A stretch of 64,000 nt of DNA from DASWJQ01 sp964517315 (GTDB taxonomy: Bacteria; Chloroflexota; Anaerolineae; Anaerolineales; E44-bin32), in NCBI GenBank assembly GCA_964517315.1, contig CAZFCJ010000003.1, positions 4,837 through 68,836 of the forward strand. The letters are read 5' to 3'. The notes beneath the pieces are model-generated. The model was given only the letters and a program-made list of their open reading frames with translations. It ran no database searches and was not told the DNA's origin. The position numbers and the translations under genes are program-made. Shown piece by piece: positions 56,914 to 64,000 of this stretch; positions within the stretch are counted from its first letter, which is position 1, and every line of letters starts with the position of its first letter.

Positions 56914-57387
56914 TCACGAGCCCTTAACCCTGGGGTTGGGCAGGAATGGAGATCTGACGTCCTGCGGAATGGACCGGACGGCAAGGGTCAAGCGAGACAC
57001 GGCGATCAGCTGCTTGGCCTCGTCTCTAATTTGGATCTCCCAGACCTGAGTGGTACGGCCCAGATGAAATGGGCGGGCGGTCCCGTACACCCAGCCCTCG
57101 TCCACCGGCCGCATATGATTGACGTTGATCTCCACGCCGACCACGAAACGGTGTTCCGCGTCGATGGCGAAATTTCCGGCGACGCTTCCGAGGGTCTCGG
57201 CGAAGGCGGCGGAGGAGCCACCGTGGAGTTTGCCCCACGGCTGACAGGTTCGCTCGTCGACCGGCATGCGCCCGGTCATGTAATCGCTGCCGATCTCAAT
57301 GAACTCAATACCCAGATGACCGGACAACGACCCCTGCGATGAACGGTTGAGCTGCTCCAGATCTGGCTGGGTCTGCCAAATTCCCAT
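56914..57387 (-). CDS. PaaI/EntH-type hotdog thioesterase
   Basis: 157 residues. The hotdog helix HGGSSAAFAETLGSVAGNF has the catalytic acidic residue (Glu) and Ser/Thr of the 4-hydroxybenzoyl-CoA/PaaI class. The flanking strands IEFIEIGSDYMTGRMPVDERTCQPWGKL and VVGVEINVNHMRP are as in EntH/YdiI proteins, which proofread aryl-CoA or aryl-carrier esters and act in menaquinone synthesis. No such pathway genes are adjacent. Distinct from the thioesterase at 8276 (about 20-25% alike by eye). Confidence 0.85.
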   Translation of the reverse strand: MGIWQTQPDLEQLNRSSQGSLSGHLGIEFIEIGSDYMTGRMPVDERTCQPWGKLHGGSSAAFAETLGSVAGNFAIDAEHRFVVGVEINVNHMRPVDEGWVYGTARPFHLGRTTQVWEIQIRDEAKQLIAVSRLTLAVRSIPQDVRSPFLPNPRVKGS

Positions 57388-57481
57388 CTTTGCCGCCTCT
57401 TCCCGTGCGTTGGGCCAAATTCAGCGAGTGCGCCGTGTGCGGTGGTGTGCGATTCTACCTCGCCCGTGGTCCGCTGCAGGA

Positions 57482-58426
57482 TCAGGATGATTGCCTCGGG
57501 GCCGGCCATGATCCGGGCGACTCGAGCGGCAGCGGCGGGCCCTCGTCGGTTCGCATTCCGCACTCTTCGCGCTCAAATTCGACTTCAAACGTAGTGTGCT
57601 CGAGGGACATGTCCCGGGTCAGATCGCGAATGTCGCACTTGATGTCTATCAATTCGTCGGCGCGCGTATCGTCGTCGACGACGATGTGCGCGGTCAGGAC
57701 GTGGCGCCGCCCATCCAACGACCACACGTGGATGTGATGGATGGACAAAACCCTGGGGATCTTTCGTAAGGCGGCCTCAAACTCCTCCAGCTGGACCTCC
57801 TCGGGGACGGCCTGAAGGAACAGGGACACCGTGCGGCGTAAGTTCCGCACCACGTTGGCCAGAACGTAAGCCGTGATCAGCACGGACAATATCGGATCCA
57901 GGATGTAGAAGGGTCGGAACAGGAGCACCAGACCAACGATCATCACCGCGATCCAGCCCAACACGTCCTCGAGCAGGTGCCACGCGATCACCCTGGCGTT
58001 CAGTGTGCGCTCCCCGCGCAGTCGCAATATGGCCGCGCCGTTGGCCGCGATGCCCACCAGTGCGAAAAGGGCCATGCCGGCGGCGTGGGTCGGTTCGGGT
58101 TCGAGGAGACGGGGGATCGCCTCGGCGAGCACGAAGATGGACCCGACGATCAACACCACGGTCGAGAGCAGCGCGCCGAGGAGCGAAAAACGGCGGTATC
58201 CGTAGGAAAAACGTCGGTCCCCCGCGCGGCCCGCGTAGCGCTCCAGCATCCATGACAGCCCCAGCGACAGGCTGTCGCCGAGATCGTGCACCGCGTCCGA
58301 CAGGATGGCCACGCTGTTGGTGAGCAATCCGACCGCGATCTCAAGAACCGTGAAGGCCAGGTTGAGACCGAACGCCGTGCTCAGCCCGCTGGTCGTTCCG
58401 TTCGAGGGTCTGTGACTATGCTTCAT
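57482..58426 (-). CDS. Cation diffusion facilitator (CDF) metal exporter
   Basis: 314-residue H+/metal antiporter of the CzcD/ZitB type. Six TM segments. The TM2 metal site is SDAVHDLGDS and the TM5 site HLLEDVLGW, both with the His/Asp pairs of zinc-transporting CDFs. A C-terminal cytoplasmic domain (HHIHVWSLDG, TAHIVVDDD, HTTFEVEFE) has the CDF histidine dimerisation set. Exports Zn2+ or a similar ion from the cytoplasm. ATG 58426 is chosen because a -10 box lies 7 nt upstream. Confidence 0.93.
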   Translation of the reverse strand: MKHSHRPSNGTTSGLSTAFGLNLAFTVLEIAVGLLTNSVAILSDAVHDLGDSLSLGLSWMLERYAGRAGDRRFSYGYRRFSLLGALLSTVVLIVGSIFVLAEAIPRLLEPEPTHAAGMALFALVGIAANGAAILRLRGERTLNARVIAWHLLEDVLGWIAVMIVGLVLLFRPFYILDPILSVLITAYVLANVVRNLRRTVSLFLQAVPEEVQLEEFEAALRKIPRVLSIHHIHVWSLDGRRHVLTAHIVVDDDTRADELIDIKCDIRDLTRDMSLEHTTFEVEFEREECGMRTDEGPPLPLESPGSWPAPRQSS

Positions 58427-58432
58427 AATGTC

Positions 58433-58461
58433 ATTGTACTTAAGAGGACGCGACCCGTTAA
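58433..58461 (-). promoter_or_regulatory. Sigma-70 promoter of the CDF gene, near-leaderless
   Basis: On the minus strand: TTAACG (58461-58456), 17-bp spacer, TACAAT (58438-58433). The ATG begins at 58426, about where transcription would start, so little or no leader is expected. Confidence 0.6.
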
Positions 58462-58540
58462 CATGAGCTGGGTCCGGACGAGGACCACGTGCAAGGGCGG
58501 TTGAGACCCGCCCGAGCCTAGACAGAAAGGCGCTGCGTCT

Positions 58541-58798
58541 ATGACGGCCCTGTTGGGACTGGGATTGGTCGGAGCGACGATCCTTGCCAGCGCGGTCTGT
58601 ATGCTGTACGTCTTGTGGATGCTCGACCGCGAGAAGGGGCGGCTTCACGCTCTTTTGGGACTTTTCCTGCCGCCCTATGCGTATTTCTGGGCCATGTGGA
58701 ACGCTCGCCGACTCGGTCTCGCGCCGATCGTGTCCCTGTGGACGCTCTTTGGGGCGACCTCTGTGGTCCTTGCTTTCCTGCTGGAGCTCAACCGCTAG
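58541..58798 (+). CDS. Small two- to three-TM membrane protein
   Basis: 85 residues: TM segments at about 4-28, 37-54 and 62-82. The sequence GRLHALLGLFLPPYAYFWAMWNARRLGL sits between them. A similar FxPPYAYFW-like amphipathic turn occurs in small membrane proteins of unclear function; no family is named here. AGAAAGG lies 11 nt before the ATG. Divergent from the CDF gene, and ended by a long terminator at 59041-59082. Confidence 0.65.
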   Translation: MTALLGLGLVGATILASAVCMLYVLWMLDREKGRLHALLGLFLPPYAYFWAMWNARRLGLAPIVSLWTLFGATSVVLAFLLELNR

Positions 58799-59101
58799 TC
58801 GACCTCGCGACCGCCCATTCAGCGGCCGGAGAAATGCGGACACAGGGCGAGCAATTCACTTCGTCGCGCGCCGGTTGGAACGTCCTCTTTGGCGCGGGTG
58901 CTCACCTGGCCGGTGGACCCCCATCACGGTTCCCGGCGAGTTCAATTGGGGCCGAACGGCGGCGGGGGCTTGGAGAATCTCTGACGACGGGCGCGACGTC
59001 CTGAGGATACCGATCTGTTTCTCGGCCGTCAGGAATGAACCAAAAGCCGGCCTCCGGGTGTTGTATCGGAGGCCGGCTTTTGCACCGTCGAAGGGGGGTC
59101 G
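58799..59101. other. Gap between convergent genes, terminator at its right end
   Basis: 303 nt with no gene seen on either strand apart from the terminator at 59041-59082. Base composition is as in the surrounding sequence. Confidence 0.6.
59041..59082. terminator. Bidirectional rho-independent terminator
   Basis: CAAAAGCCGGCCTCCG, 10-nt loop, CGGAGGCCGGCTTTTG: a perfect 16-bp stem with an A-run on one side and a T-run on the other. It serves the plus-strand gene at 58541 and the minus-strand CpaF gene ending at 59102. Confidence 0.9.
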
Positions 59102-60439
59102 TCAGGCGCGCCGGCGCCTCCTGGTGTCCTGTAGGTTCATGTCCCCGGCACCGAAGATGTGGGGGCCGAGATCGTAGCCGGCCTGCTCGAGGCGCTGGCC
59201 GAACATCGGCCGGATCCCGGTCGGTTTGAGCTCGCCCAGCACGTTCATCTCCTCGTCCATCCCGGTCTCCTCGAAGCGGAAGATCTCGCTCATGACGACC
59301 GTGTCGCCCTCCATCCCGAGCACCTCGGTGATGGAGGTGACCTTCCGGCTGCCGTCCCGCAAGCGGGATTGCTGGACGATCACGTCGACCGCTGAGGCGA
59401 TCTGTTCGCGCACGACTTTGAGCGGAAACTCGAGCCCGGCCATCAGGACCAGGGTTTCCAGCCTCGAGATGGCGTCGCGCGGCGAGTTGGCGTGAATCGT
59501 GGTTAGGGATCCATCGTGCCCGGTGTTCATCGCCTGGAGCATGTCCAGCGCTTCGCCGCTGCGCACCTCACCGACGATGATGCGGTCGGGGCGCATGCGC
59601 AGCGAGTTCTTCACCAGATGGCGAATCGGGACCTCTCCCTGGCCATCGACGTTGGGCGGCTTCTTTTCGAGCCGCACCAGGTGGTCGTGGTGCAGTTGGA
59701 GTTCGGCGGCGTCCTCGATGGTGACGATGCGTTCACCCTCGGGGATGCGCTCGGAAAGGATGTTGAGCAAGGTGGTCTTGCCCGAGCCCGTTCCGCCGGA
59801 GACGATGATGTTCAGTCGCGCCACCACACAGGCCTCGAGGAACTCGGCCATGTTCTCGGTCAGTGAGCCGAGCTTAATGAGGTCTTCAACGTGCAGCCGG
59901 TCCTTGGCGAACTTGCGGATTGTGACCGACGGCCCGTCGATGGCGACCGGCGGGATCACCGCGTTGACCCTCGATCCGTCGGGAAGGCGCGCGTCGACGG
60001 TGGGGTTGTCGGCGTCGATGCGGCGGCCCAGCGGTAAGATGATCCGGTCGATGAGACGCAGAATCGCGGCGTCGTCCGGAAAGCGGATAGGCGCCTTTTC
60101 GATCCGCCCGCCCCGTTCGGCGAAGACATTGGACGGTCCGTTCACCATGATCTCGCTGACTTCCGGATCGTCCAGCAGGGGCTGGATTTCGCCGAACCCA
60201 AGCACGTCTTGCAGGGCGCTCTTGACGAGCTGCTCGCGCAGATCTTCCGAGATCGAAAGGCCAGTCCGGTCGATCGCCTCCCGCAGCAGGCGGTTGGCGA
60301 TCTCCTCCGTGTTGCCAGAATGAGGCTCCGCTTCCAAACCGCGCGTGGCCTGCTCCACCAGCCACCCTCTGAGCTTGACGAGGGTCTTCTCGTCGACGGT
60401 GCTTTCGGCTTGTTCTTCGATGCGTGGCTCAGTCGCCAT
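59102..60439 (-). CDS. cpaF: CpaF/TadA-type secretion ATPase
   Basis: 445-residue type II/IV secretion-superfamily ATPase. An N-terminal helical domain (about 30-130) ends in EIMVNGPSNVFAERGG. The core has Walker A SGGTGSGKTT, Asp box (RIVTIEDAAELQ), Walker B IIVGEVRSGEALDMLQ and His box TTIHANSP. In Tad/Flp pilus systems CpaF powers assembly, but no TadB/C, Flp or CpaE genes are adjacent. It overlaps a 105-codon gene by 11 nt. Its partner machine may be elsewhere or novel. Confidence 0.9.
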   Translation of the reverse strand: MATEPRIEEQAESTVDEKTLVKLRGWLVEQATRGLEAEPHSGNTEEIANRLLREAIDRTGLSISEDLREQLVKSALQDVLGFGEIQPLLDDPEVSEIMVNGPSNVFAERGGRIEKAPIRFPDDAAILRLIDRIILPLGRRIDADNPTVDARLPDGSRVNAVIPPVAIDGPSVTIRKFAKDRLHVEDLIKLGSLTENMAEFLEACVVARLNIIVSGGTGSGKTTLLNILSERIPEGERIVTIEDAAELQLHHDHLVRLEKKPPNVDGQGEVPIRHLVKNSLRMRPDRIIVGEVRSGEALDMLQAMNTGHDGSLTTIHANSPRDAISRLETLVLMAGLEFPLKVVREQIASAVDVIVQQSRLRDGSRKVTSITEVLGMEGDTVVMSEIFRFEETGMDEEMNVLGELKPTGIRPMFGQRLEQAGYDLGPHIFGAGDMNLQDTRRRRRA

Positions 60440-60746
60440 TTTGCTCGCTGCCCCTGATCTCCTCGTGGGGTACCACCCAACTGATCTGCTCCCGGTTGAG
60501 GGCCAGGAATTCCGTTTGTAGGACCTGACCGTTTTCATCAATGCGCGCGTCGGTCAGCGCCAGAAACGGGGGGCCTTCGTTGATTTCATCGAGCAGCCTC
60601 CGTTCTGGGTGCACGTAAATCTGGCCCTCAACCTTCCCGCTTCGGGTGCGGATGAGGACAGAAACGGGCTCCTTGGAGACGACCTCCGTGAAGTACTTCC
60701 CCCGCGGTCCGTAACGCATCCTGTCCTCGCTTGTACCTCGGCTCAT
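60429..60746 (-). CDS. Conserved small protein coupled to CpaF
   Basis: 105 residues: MSRGTSEDRMRYGPRGKYF followed by a beta-rich stretch with TRSGKVEGQIYVHPERRLLDEINE and PFLALTDARI, ending with WVVPHEEIRG. The predicted fold is an all-beta barrel-like domain; I recall a similar small domain in Chloroflexota proteins (DUF6812-like) but am not sure. ATG 60746 follows a GGGGAGGTGG-rich stretch. Stop overlaps the CpaF start region by 11 nt, so the two are coupled. Role unknown, possibly a regulator or adaptor of CpaF. Confidence 0.6.
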   Translation of the reverse strand: MSRGTSEDRMRYGPRGKYFTEVVSKEPVSVLIRTRSGKVEGQIYVHPERRLLDEINEGPPFLALTDARIDENGQVLQTEFLALNREQISWVVPHEEIRGSEQNGD

Positions 60747-61066
60747 GTTCACGTTTCCACCTCCCCGGTGGATTTTCAATGTCGGCGCCACTACCCGGCC
60801 AGGCCACTCCGCGTAAGGCACGCAAAAATCCTTCACACTCGATAAGGTGGCGGGCCGGCAAATCCCGTTGCGCGGACGGTGGCCCCCCGGCTCTACATGA
60901 CTGCCTTGCGGCGGTTGTGATCGTTCGGAGCGCCGTCCTGATTCGGGCTGAATTTGGGTCCGGGCGAAGAACTCCGGCTACCCTAAAAATTCTAGGCCAG
61001 GACGGGGCATCTCGACCTTACGAAGTCCTGACAATCGACAGCGGCTGGGGGCGTGGGGGAGGCCGC
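60747..61066. other. Upstream region of the CpaF operon
   Basis: 320 nt between two minus-strand genes. A minus-strand TAGAAT lies at 60994-60989 (in CCTAGAATTTTT), about 240 nt before the small gene, with no good -35. No gene or terminator was recognised. Confidence 0.5.
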
Positions 61067-62308
61067 TCACGAGCAATTGGCTTCGGCGTCAGCGGTGCGT
61101 TGGATGAGCGAAAGATAGAAATCGAGGGTGCGGCGGGCGACGGTCTCCCACGTGAAGTGGGACTTTACGCGTGCCCGCCCCGCCGCGCCCATCCGTCGCG
61201 CTCGAGCGGGATCCTCGAGCAGCGCGTTGATGCGGTCACCCAGCTCGTGGGCGAAAGCCTGAGGATCGCCCGGAGCGGCGTCCTGAGGTCCGGTCGAGGT
61301 CAGCGGTACCAGGTGGCCGGTTTCGCCGTCCAATACGACCTCCGGGATGCCGCCCACGGCGGAGGCGACCACGGGCGTGCCGCAGGCCATGGCTTCCAGA
61401 TTGATCAGGCCGAAGGGTTCATAGACCGACGGGCAAACGAACACGGCGGCGTGGCTGTACAAATGCACCAGCTCCTCCCGGGGCAGCATGGCCTCGATCC
61501 AGATCACGTCGCGGGAGACCTTAAGCGCCCGTACTCGCTTTCCGATTTCGGCGGCCAAATCGCGGGTATCGGCCGCACCGGCGCATAGCACGATTTGCAC
61601 CTTGTTCGGGAGGTCGGGGACCGCGGCCAGCAGATGCCTCAAACCCTTCTGGCGCGAAATTCTTCCCACGAAAAGGACGAACGGCCGCCGCGGGTCGATC
61701 CCGTGTTTGCGGAGCACGGCGGGGTTCTGTGTCGGCCGGTACACCTGAGGGTCGATGCCGTTGTGGATGACTTGGATCTTGTCGGGTGAAACCCCGTACA
61801 GGCGCGCGACGTCCTCCTTCATCGCCTTCGAGACCGCGACAACGCCGTCGGCCTGTGCGTAGGCCGTGCGCTCGATCCATTGGGTCACCCTGTAGGCCCG
61901 ACCCAGTTGCCCGGCCTTCCACGGGCGCTGCGCCTCGAGCGAGTGGGTCGTCAGCACCAGCGGGGCCCCGGTGAGCTGCTGCAGCAGGCACCCCGCCAGG
62001 TGCGTGTACCAGGTGTGACCGTGGATGATGTCCGGCGCGGCCGCCAATCCGGTCATCCTCACATTGCGGGCGAGGGCGTCCAGGAGTTTGCGGTGCCGTG
62101 CGTATTGGACCGTGAGATCGTCGTCGGCCTGTACGCCCCTCACCTGCAGGTTTCCCCGGCGCTCATCTTGCGCGCCAAAAGCCAGAACCTCGATGCGATG
62201 CGCCCCATCGTCGAGCTGTGCCAGGCTGCGGCTCAGGTGCTCGATGTGGACCCCGGCCCCTCCGTACACATGGGGCGGGTATTCGTTGGTGAGCATGAGA
62301 ACGATCAT
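61067..62308 (-). CDS. Glycogen-synthase-like family 4 glycosyltransferase
   Basis: 413 residues. The N-terminal LMLTNEYPPHVYGGAGVHIEHL, HGHTWYTHLAG and TTHSLEAQRPWK motifs match the actinobacterial-type GlgA/GlgM class, which uses ADP-glucose to make maltose-1-phosphate or extend alpha-glucans. The retaining GT4 signature EPFGLINLEAMACGTPVVAS and VLFVGRISRQKGLRHLL are in the donor domain. No GlgB, GlgC, GlgE or trehalose synthase is next to it, so the product cannot be decided. Start ATG 62308 gives the typical MIVLMLTNEYPP. Confidence 0.88.
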   Translation of the reverse strand: MIVLMLTNEYPPHVYGGAGVHIEHLSRSLAQLDDGAHRIEVLAFGAQDERRGNLQVRGVQADDDLTVQYARHRKLLDALARNVRMTGLAAAPDIIHGHTWYTHLAGCLLQQLTGAPLVLTTHSLEAQRPWKAGQLGRAYRVTQWIERTAYAQADGVVAVSKAMKEDVARLYGVSPDKIQVIHNGIDPQVYRPTQNPAVLRKHGIDPRRPFVLFVGRISRQKGLRHLLAAVPDLPNKVQIVLCAGAADTRDLAAEIGKRVRALKVSRDVIWIEAMLPREELVHLYSHAAVFVCPSVYEPFGLINLEAMACGTPVVASAVGGIPEVVLDGETGHLVPLTSTGPQDAAPGDPQAFAHELGDRINALLEDPARARRMGAAGRARVKSHFTWETVARRTLDFYLSLIQRTADAEANCS

Positions 62309-62442
62309 CCGTTCGCCTCCCCGGTCGCGTCAGGCCGGCCCGGGAGCGTACTGGGCGAGGCCCGAAGACGCGCCGGGAATCATACCTTGACCGATCCCAG
62401 TCCCCAAATGGGAGCCGGCGCCGGTGAGGACTTCGGCCGCAC

Positions 62443-62471
62443 TTGACAGCCGCCGGGCTGAGTCATATACT
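62443..62471 (+). promoter_or_regulatory. Strong sigma-70 promoter of the DtxR-family gene
   Basis: TTGACA (62443-62448), 17-bp spacer, TATACT (62466-62471): perfect -35, optimal spacing, near-consensus -10. Transcription should begin about 62478. Confidence 0.85.
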
Positions 62472-62481
62472 GGCTTAGTAG

Positions 62482-62495
62482 TTAGGATCCCCTAA
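62482..62495 (+). promoter_or_regulatory. Probable DtxR/MntR operator
   Basis: TTAGGATCCCCTAA: inverted repeat TTAGG-N4-CCTAA, resembling the TTAGG...CCTAA half-sites of DtxR/IdeR boxes. It begins about 4 nt after the predicted transcription start, where a bound regulator would block transcription, suggesting autoregulation. Confidence 0.6.
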
Positions 62496-62511
62496 ATCAG
62501 AGTTTATAGTG

Positions 62512-63228
62512 ATGAAACTTCTGTCCGCGGCGGTCGAAGATTACCTGAAGGCGATTTATGAGCTGGAGCTCGCCAGCGGGGAGGAGCGCGTCGGCACCTC
62601 GGACTTGGCCGACAAGTTGGACGTCTCCAACGCCTCGGTGACGGGAATGCTCAGGAAGCTGTCGCAGATGGAGCCGCGCCTGGCGGACTATCAACGCTAT
62701 CGAGGCGTGCGTCTGACCGAAGCAGGCCGAAAAATAGCGCTCGAAGTCGTGCGCCACCACAGGCTGATCGAAGCCTACCTGATCCAGGCCTTGGGCTACT
62801 CGTGGGACGAAGTCCACGCCGAGGCCGAGGAGCTCGAGCACGTCATTTCGGAGGAGTTGGAGGACCGAATCGCGGCCTATCTGGGTCACCCTTCTTTCGA
62901 TCCGCACGGGGATCCGATTCCGGACCGCGAGGGGAATTTGGAAGAAACGGGCGAGATCCAGCTGACGGACCTCGAGACCGGCGAGCGCGCTACGATTACC
63001 CGGGTTTCGGATAACCCCAAGCTGTTGCGCTATCTGGACGAACTGGATTTTGGGCTGCGGACCGACGTGGAGGTTGTGGAGAGAGGCCCCTTCGGCGGTC
63101 CCCTTCACGTGCGCGCCGCGGAAGAGGACAAGGTCCACGCGCTCAGCCGTCAGGTCACGGACCAGGTGTTCGTTTCAACGGCGAAGTCAACAAGCAGGAG
63201 GACCACAGAAGATGTCGGATCAACCTGA
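62512..63228 (+). CDS. DtxR/MntR-family metal-dependent transcriptional regulator
   Basis: 238 residues with the three-domain DtxR layout. An N-terminal winged helix-turn-helix (AVEDYLKAIYEL, TSDLADKLDVSNASVTGMLRKL, YRGVRLTEAGRKIA) is followed by the metal-binding dimerisation domain (VVRHHRLIEAYLIQALGYSWDEVHAEAEELEHVISEEL) and a FeoA/SH3-like third domain (about 145-220). Senses Fe2+ or Mn2+ and represses uptake or storage genes. ATG 62512 is chosen (GTG 62509 directly precedes it); the leader is about 33 nt. Its end overlaps the multicopper oxidase start, so the oxidase is very likely a target. Confidence 0.93.
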   Translation: MKLLSAAVEDYLKAIYELELASGEERVGTSDLADKLDVSNASVTGMLRKLSQMEPRLADYQRYRGVRLTEAGRKIALEVVRHHRLIEAYLIQALGYSWDEVHAEAEELEHVISEELEDRIAAYLGHPSFDPHGDPIPDREGNLEETGEIQLTDLETGERATITRVSDNPKLLRYLDELDFGLRTDVEVVERGPFGGPLHVRAAEEDKVHALSRQVTDQVFVSTAKSTSRRTTEDVGST

Positions 63229-64000
63229 GCCCGAACGGCGGCTCAATCGCAGGGACTTTCTCAAAGCCGGATTGTTCACCGGCGCGGTCGCCGGCGGGAC
63301 ATTTGCCGTCGCCCAGGCCCACAATGCGACGCACCCCGGGCACGCTCACGATCACCTACAGGGGGGAGGGCACGAGCATGAAGAGCGCCACGCTGGTGGT
63401 TTGGGGACCGTCGGCAGTGTGGACAGCCAGGCGAACGGCTTCGACCCGCACGAGATGCTGTATGACTGGGATTACGGCGAAGTGAGCACGCTGCCCAATG
63501 GCCAAACCCTGAGAGAATATCGCATCGTGGCGGTCGACAAAGAGATTGAGATCGCGCCTGGGATCGTGTTCCCAGCCTGGGCCTATGAGGGGCGTGTGCC
63601 GGGACCGTCGCTGCGCTGCGTAGAGGGGGATCGGATCCGCATCGAGTTCTTAAACGGGGGAAGCCACCCCCACACCATCCACTTCCACGGCATCCATAGC
63701 GCCACCATGGACGGCGTGCCGGGCGTCGGCGACGGCATGATCGCCCCCGGCGACAGCACCGTTTATGAGTTTGACGCCTTTCCGTTCGGCTGCCACCTCT
63801 ACCACTGCCACTCCACCCCGCTCAAGCGCCACATCCACAAGGGGCTTTACGGCGCGTTCGTGGTCGATCCCGATCCCGAAAAGTATCGCGGTGAGGAGCG
63901 GGAGATCGCCAAGACCCGCAATCACAATTACCCGGAGAACCGAGCCTACAACGAAATGATGATGCTGATGAACGGTTTCGACACCAATTTCGACGATGAG
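63212..64000 (+). CDS. Tat-exported His-rich multicopper oxidase, truncated by window end
   Basis: 263 residues are in the window, with no stop. A twin-arginine signal (NRRDFLKAG at about 12-20) precedes a His-rich stretch (residues 37-60, eight His). Cupredoxin domain 1 has SHPHTIHFHG (copper ligands near 152-159) and HLYHCHSTPLKRHIHKGLYG with Cys199. The residue where many type-1 sites have Met appears to be Leu. CAGGAGGA lies about 9 nt before ATG. Translation is coupled to the DtxR-family gene (17-nt overlap). Could oxidise Mn2+, Fe2+ or Cu+, or be a nitrite-reductase-like enzyme. Confidence 0.85.
   Translation, partial: MSDQPEPERRLNRRDFLKAGLFTGAVAGGTFAVAQAHNATHPGHAHDHLQGGGHEHEERHAGGLGTVGSVDSQANGFDPHEMLYDWDYGEVSTLPNGQTLREYRIVAVDKEIEIAPGIVFPAWAYEGRVPGPSLRCVEGDRIRIEFLNGGSHPHTIHFHGIHSATMDGVPGVGDGMIAPGDSTVYEFDAFPFGCHLYHCHSTPLKRHIHKGLYGAFVVDPDPEKYRGEEREIAKTRNHNYPENRAYNEMMMLMNGFDTNFDDE

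Noticed and set aside
58427..58843. N-terminal extension of the CDF exporter to a start at 58843
   Set aside because: The extra 139 residues are polar, low-complexity and would cross the CDF promoter and the divergent membrane-protein gene. MKHSH at 58426 is the sensible start.
1..64000. CRISPR array, prophage, insertion sequence or integrative element
   Set aside because: No regularly spaced direct repeats, no cas genes, no transposase or integrase, and no tRNA-linked attachment sites were seen.

Overview
This 64 kb window is a GC-rich (roughly 60-65%) bacterial chromosome segment. The best guess is a member of the Chloroflexota. The hints are a RodZ-type protein ending in a threonine-proline tail, many small conserved proteins of unknown function, intergenic palindromes built on GTAGGGGC...GCCCCTAC, imperfect 7-bp tandem repeats, and a CpaF-type ATPase with no pilus genes beside it. 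This is inference from gene content; the window has no rRNA. No tRNA, CRISPR array, prophage or transposase was found. Both ends are cut by the window: a phenylacetate-CoA ligase at the left and a multicopper oxidase at the right.

Region 1 (1-10.8 kb, + strand) is an aromatic-acid catabolic cluster built around 4-hydroxyphenylacetate. HpaB/HpaC hydroxylate it to homoprotocatechuate. A glyoxalase-fold extradiol dioxygenase cleaves the ring, HpaE oxidises the semialdehyde, and an FAH-family enzyme can act next. A DapA-family protein may replace the usual HpaI aldolase, and a second aldehyde dehydrogenase could oxidise the succinic semialdehyde released. Region 2 (11-24.2 kb) is mostly housekeeping on the minus strand: tsaD, an M24 peptidase, selA, PAP2 phosphatase, nucleotidyltransferase, an alkyltransferase-like (PWHR) protein, and nadE beside a separate nitrilase-fold amidase. 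An ABC-F ATPase and an LCP-family protein lie on the plus strand. Region 3 (24.2-35.4 kb) is mixed: GNAT, ribosomal protein L9 with an acidic tail, RodZ-like, MoaA, HAD phosphatase, a tiny SWIM zinc protein behind a promoter-terminator unit, a flippase-like protein with an FAD enzyme, an HU-like protein, an M29 aminopeptidase and a CDP-alcohol phosphotransferase/DoxX-like fusion.

Region 4 (35.4-41.5 kb, minus strand) is the most unusual part. Seven overlapping genes form one tightly coupled unit: a 49-residue protein, GTP cyclohydrolase II, a RibD-type reductase, a medium-chain dehydrogenase without visible zinc ligands, a 6-pyruvoyl-tetrahydropterin-synthase-fold protein without the usual cysteine, a family-4 glycosyltransferase and a small membrane protein. 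A paralogous membrane protein and a SAM methyltransferase follow. No riboflavin synthase, lumazine synthase or deaminase is present. I infer a dedicated GTP-derived pyrimidine or pteridine pathway ending in a glycosylated, perhaps methylated, product. This is my candidate for an undescribed system.

Region 5 (41.5-52 kb, + strand) holds a ParB-like/universal-stress fusion, a DrrAB-type ABC exporter, and a peptide-type ABC importer operon with a fused double ATPase and a DUF1684 protein. A CRP/FNR-like palindrome lies at about -39 of its predicted promoter. Region 6 (52-64 kb) holds a flavin disulfide reductase, DUF427, a TlpA-like thioredoxin with an Lgt-like protein, DUF3105, a thioesterase, a CDF metal exporter, CpaF with a small partner, a glycogen-synthase-like glycosyltransferase, and a DtxR/MntR regulator with its own promoter and operator, followed by a His-rich Tat-exported multicopper oxidase.

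Recurring regulatory style: AGGAGG-type ribosome binding sites, many 4-nt ATGA/GTGA/TTGA overlaps, several extended -10 promoters (TGnTANAAT), and several -10 boxes so close to the start codon that leaderless or near-leaderless mRNAs are predicted.
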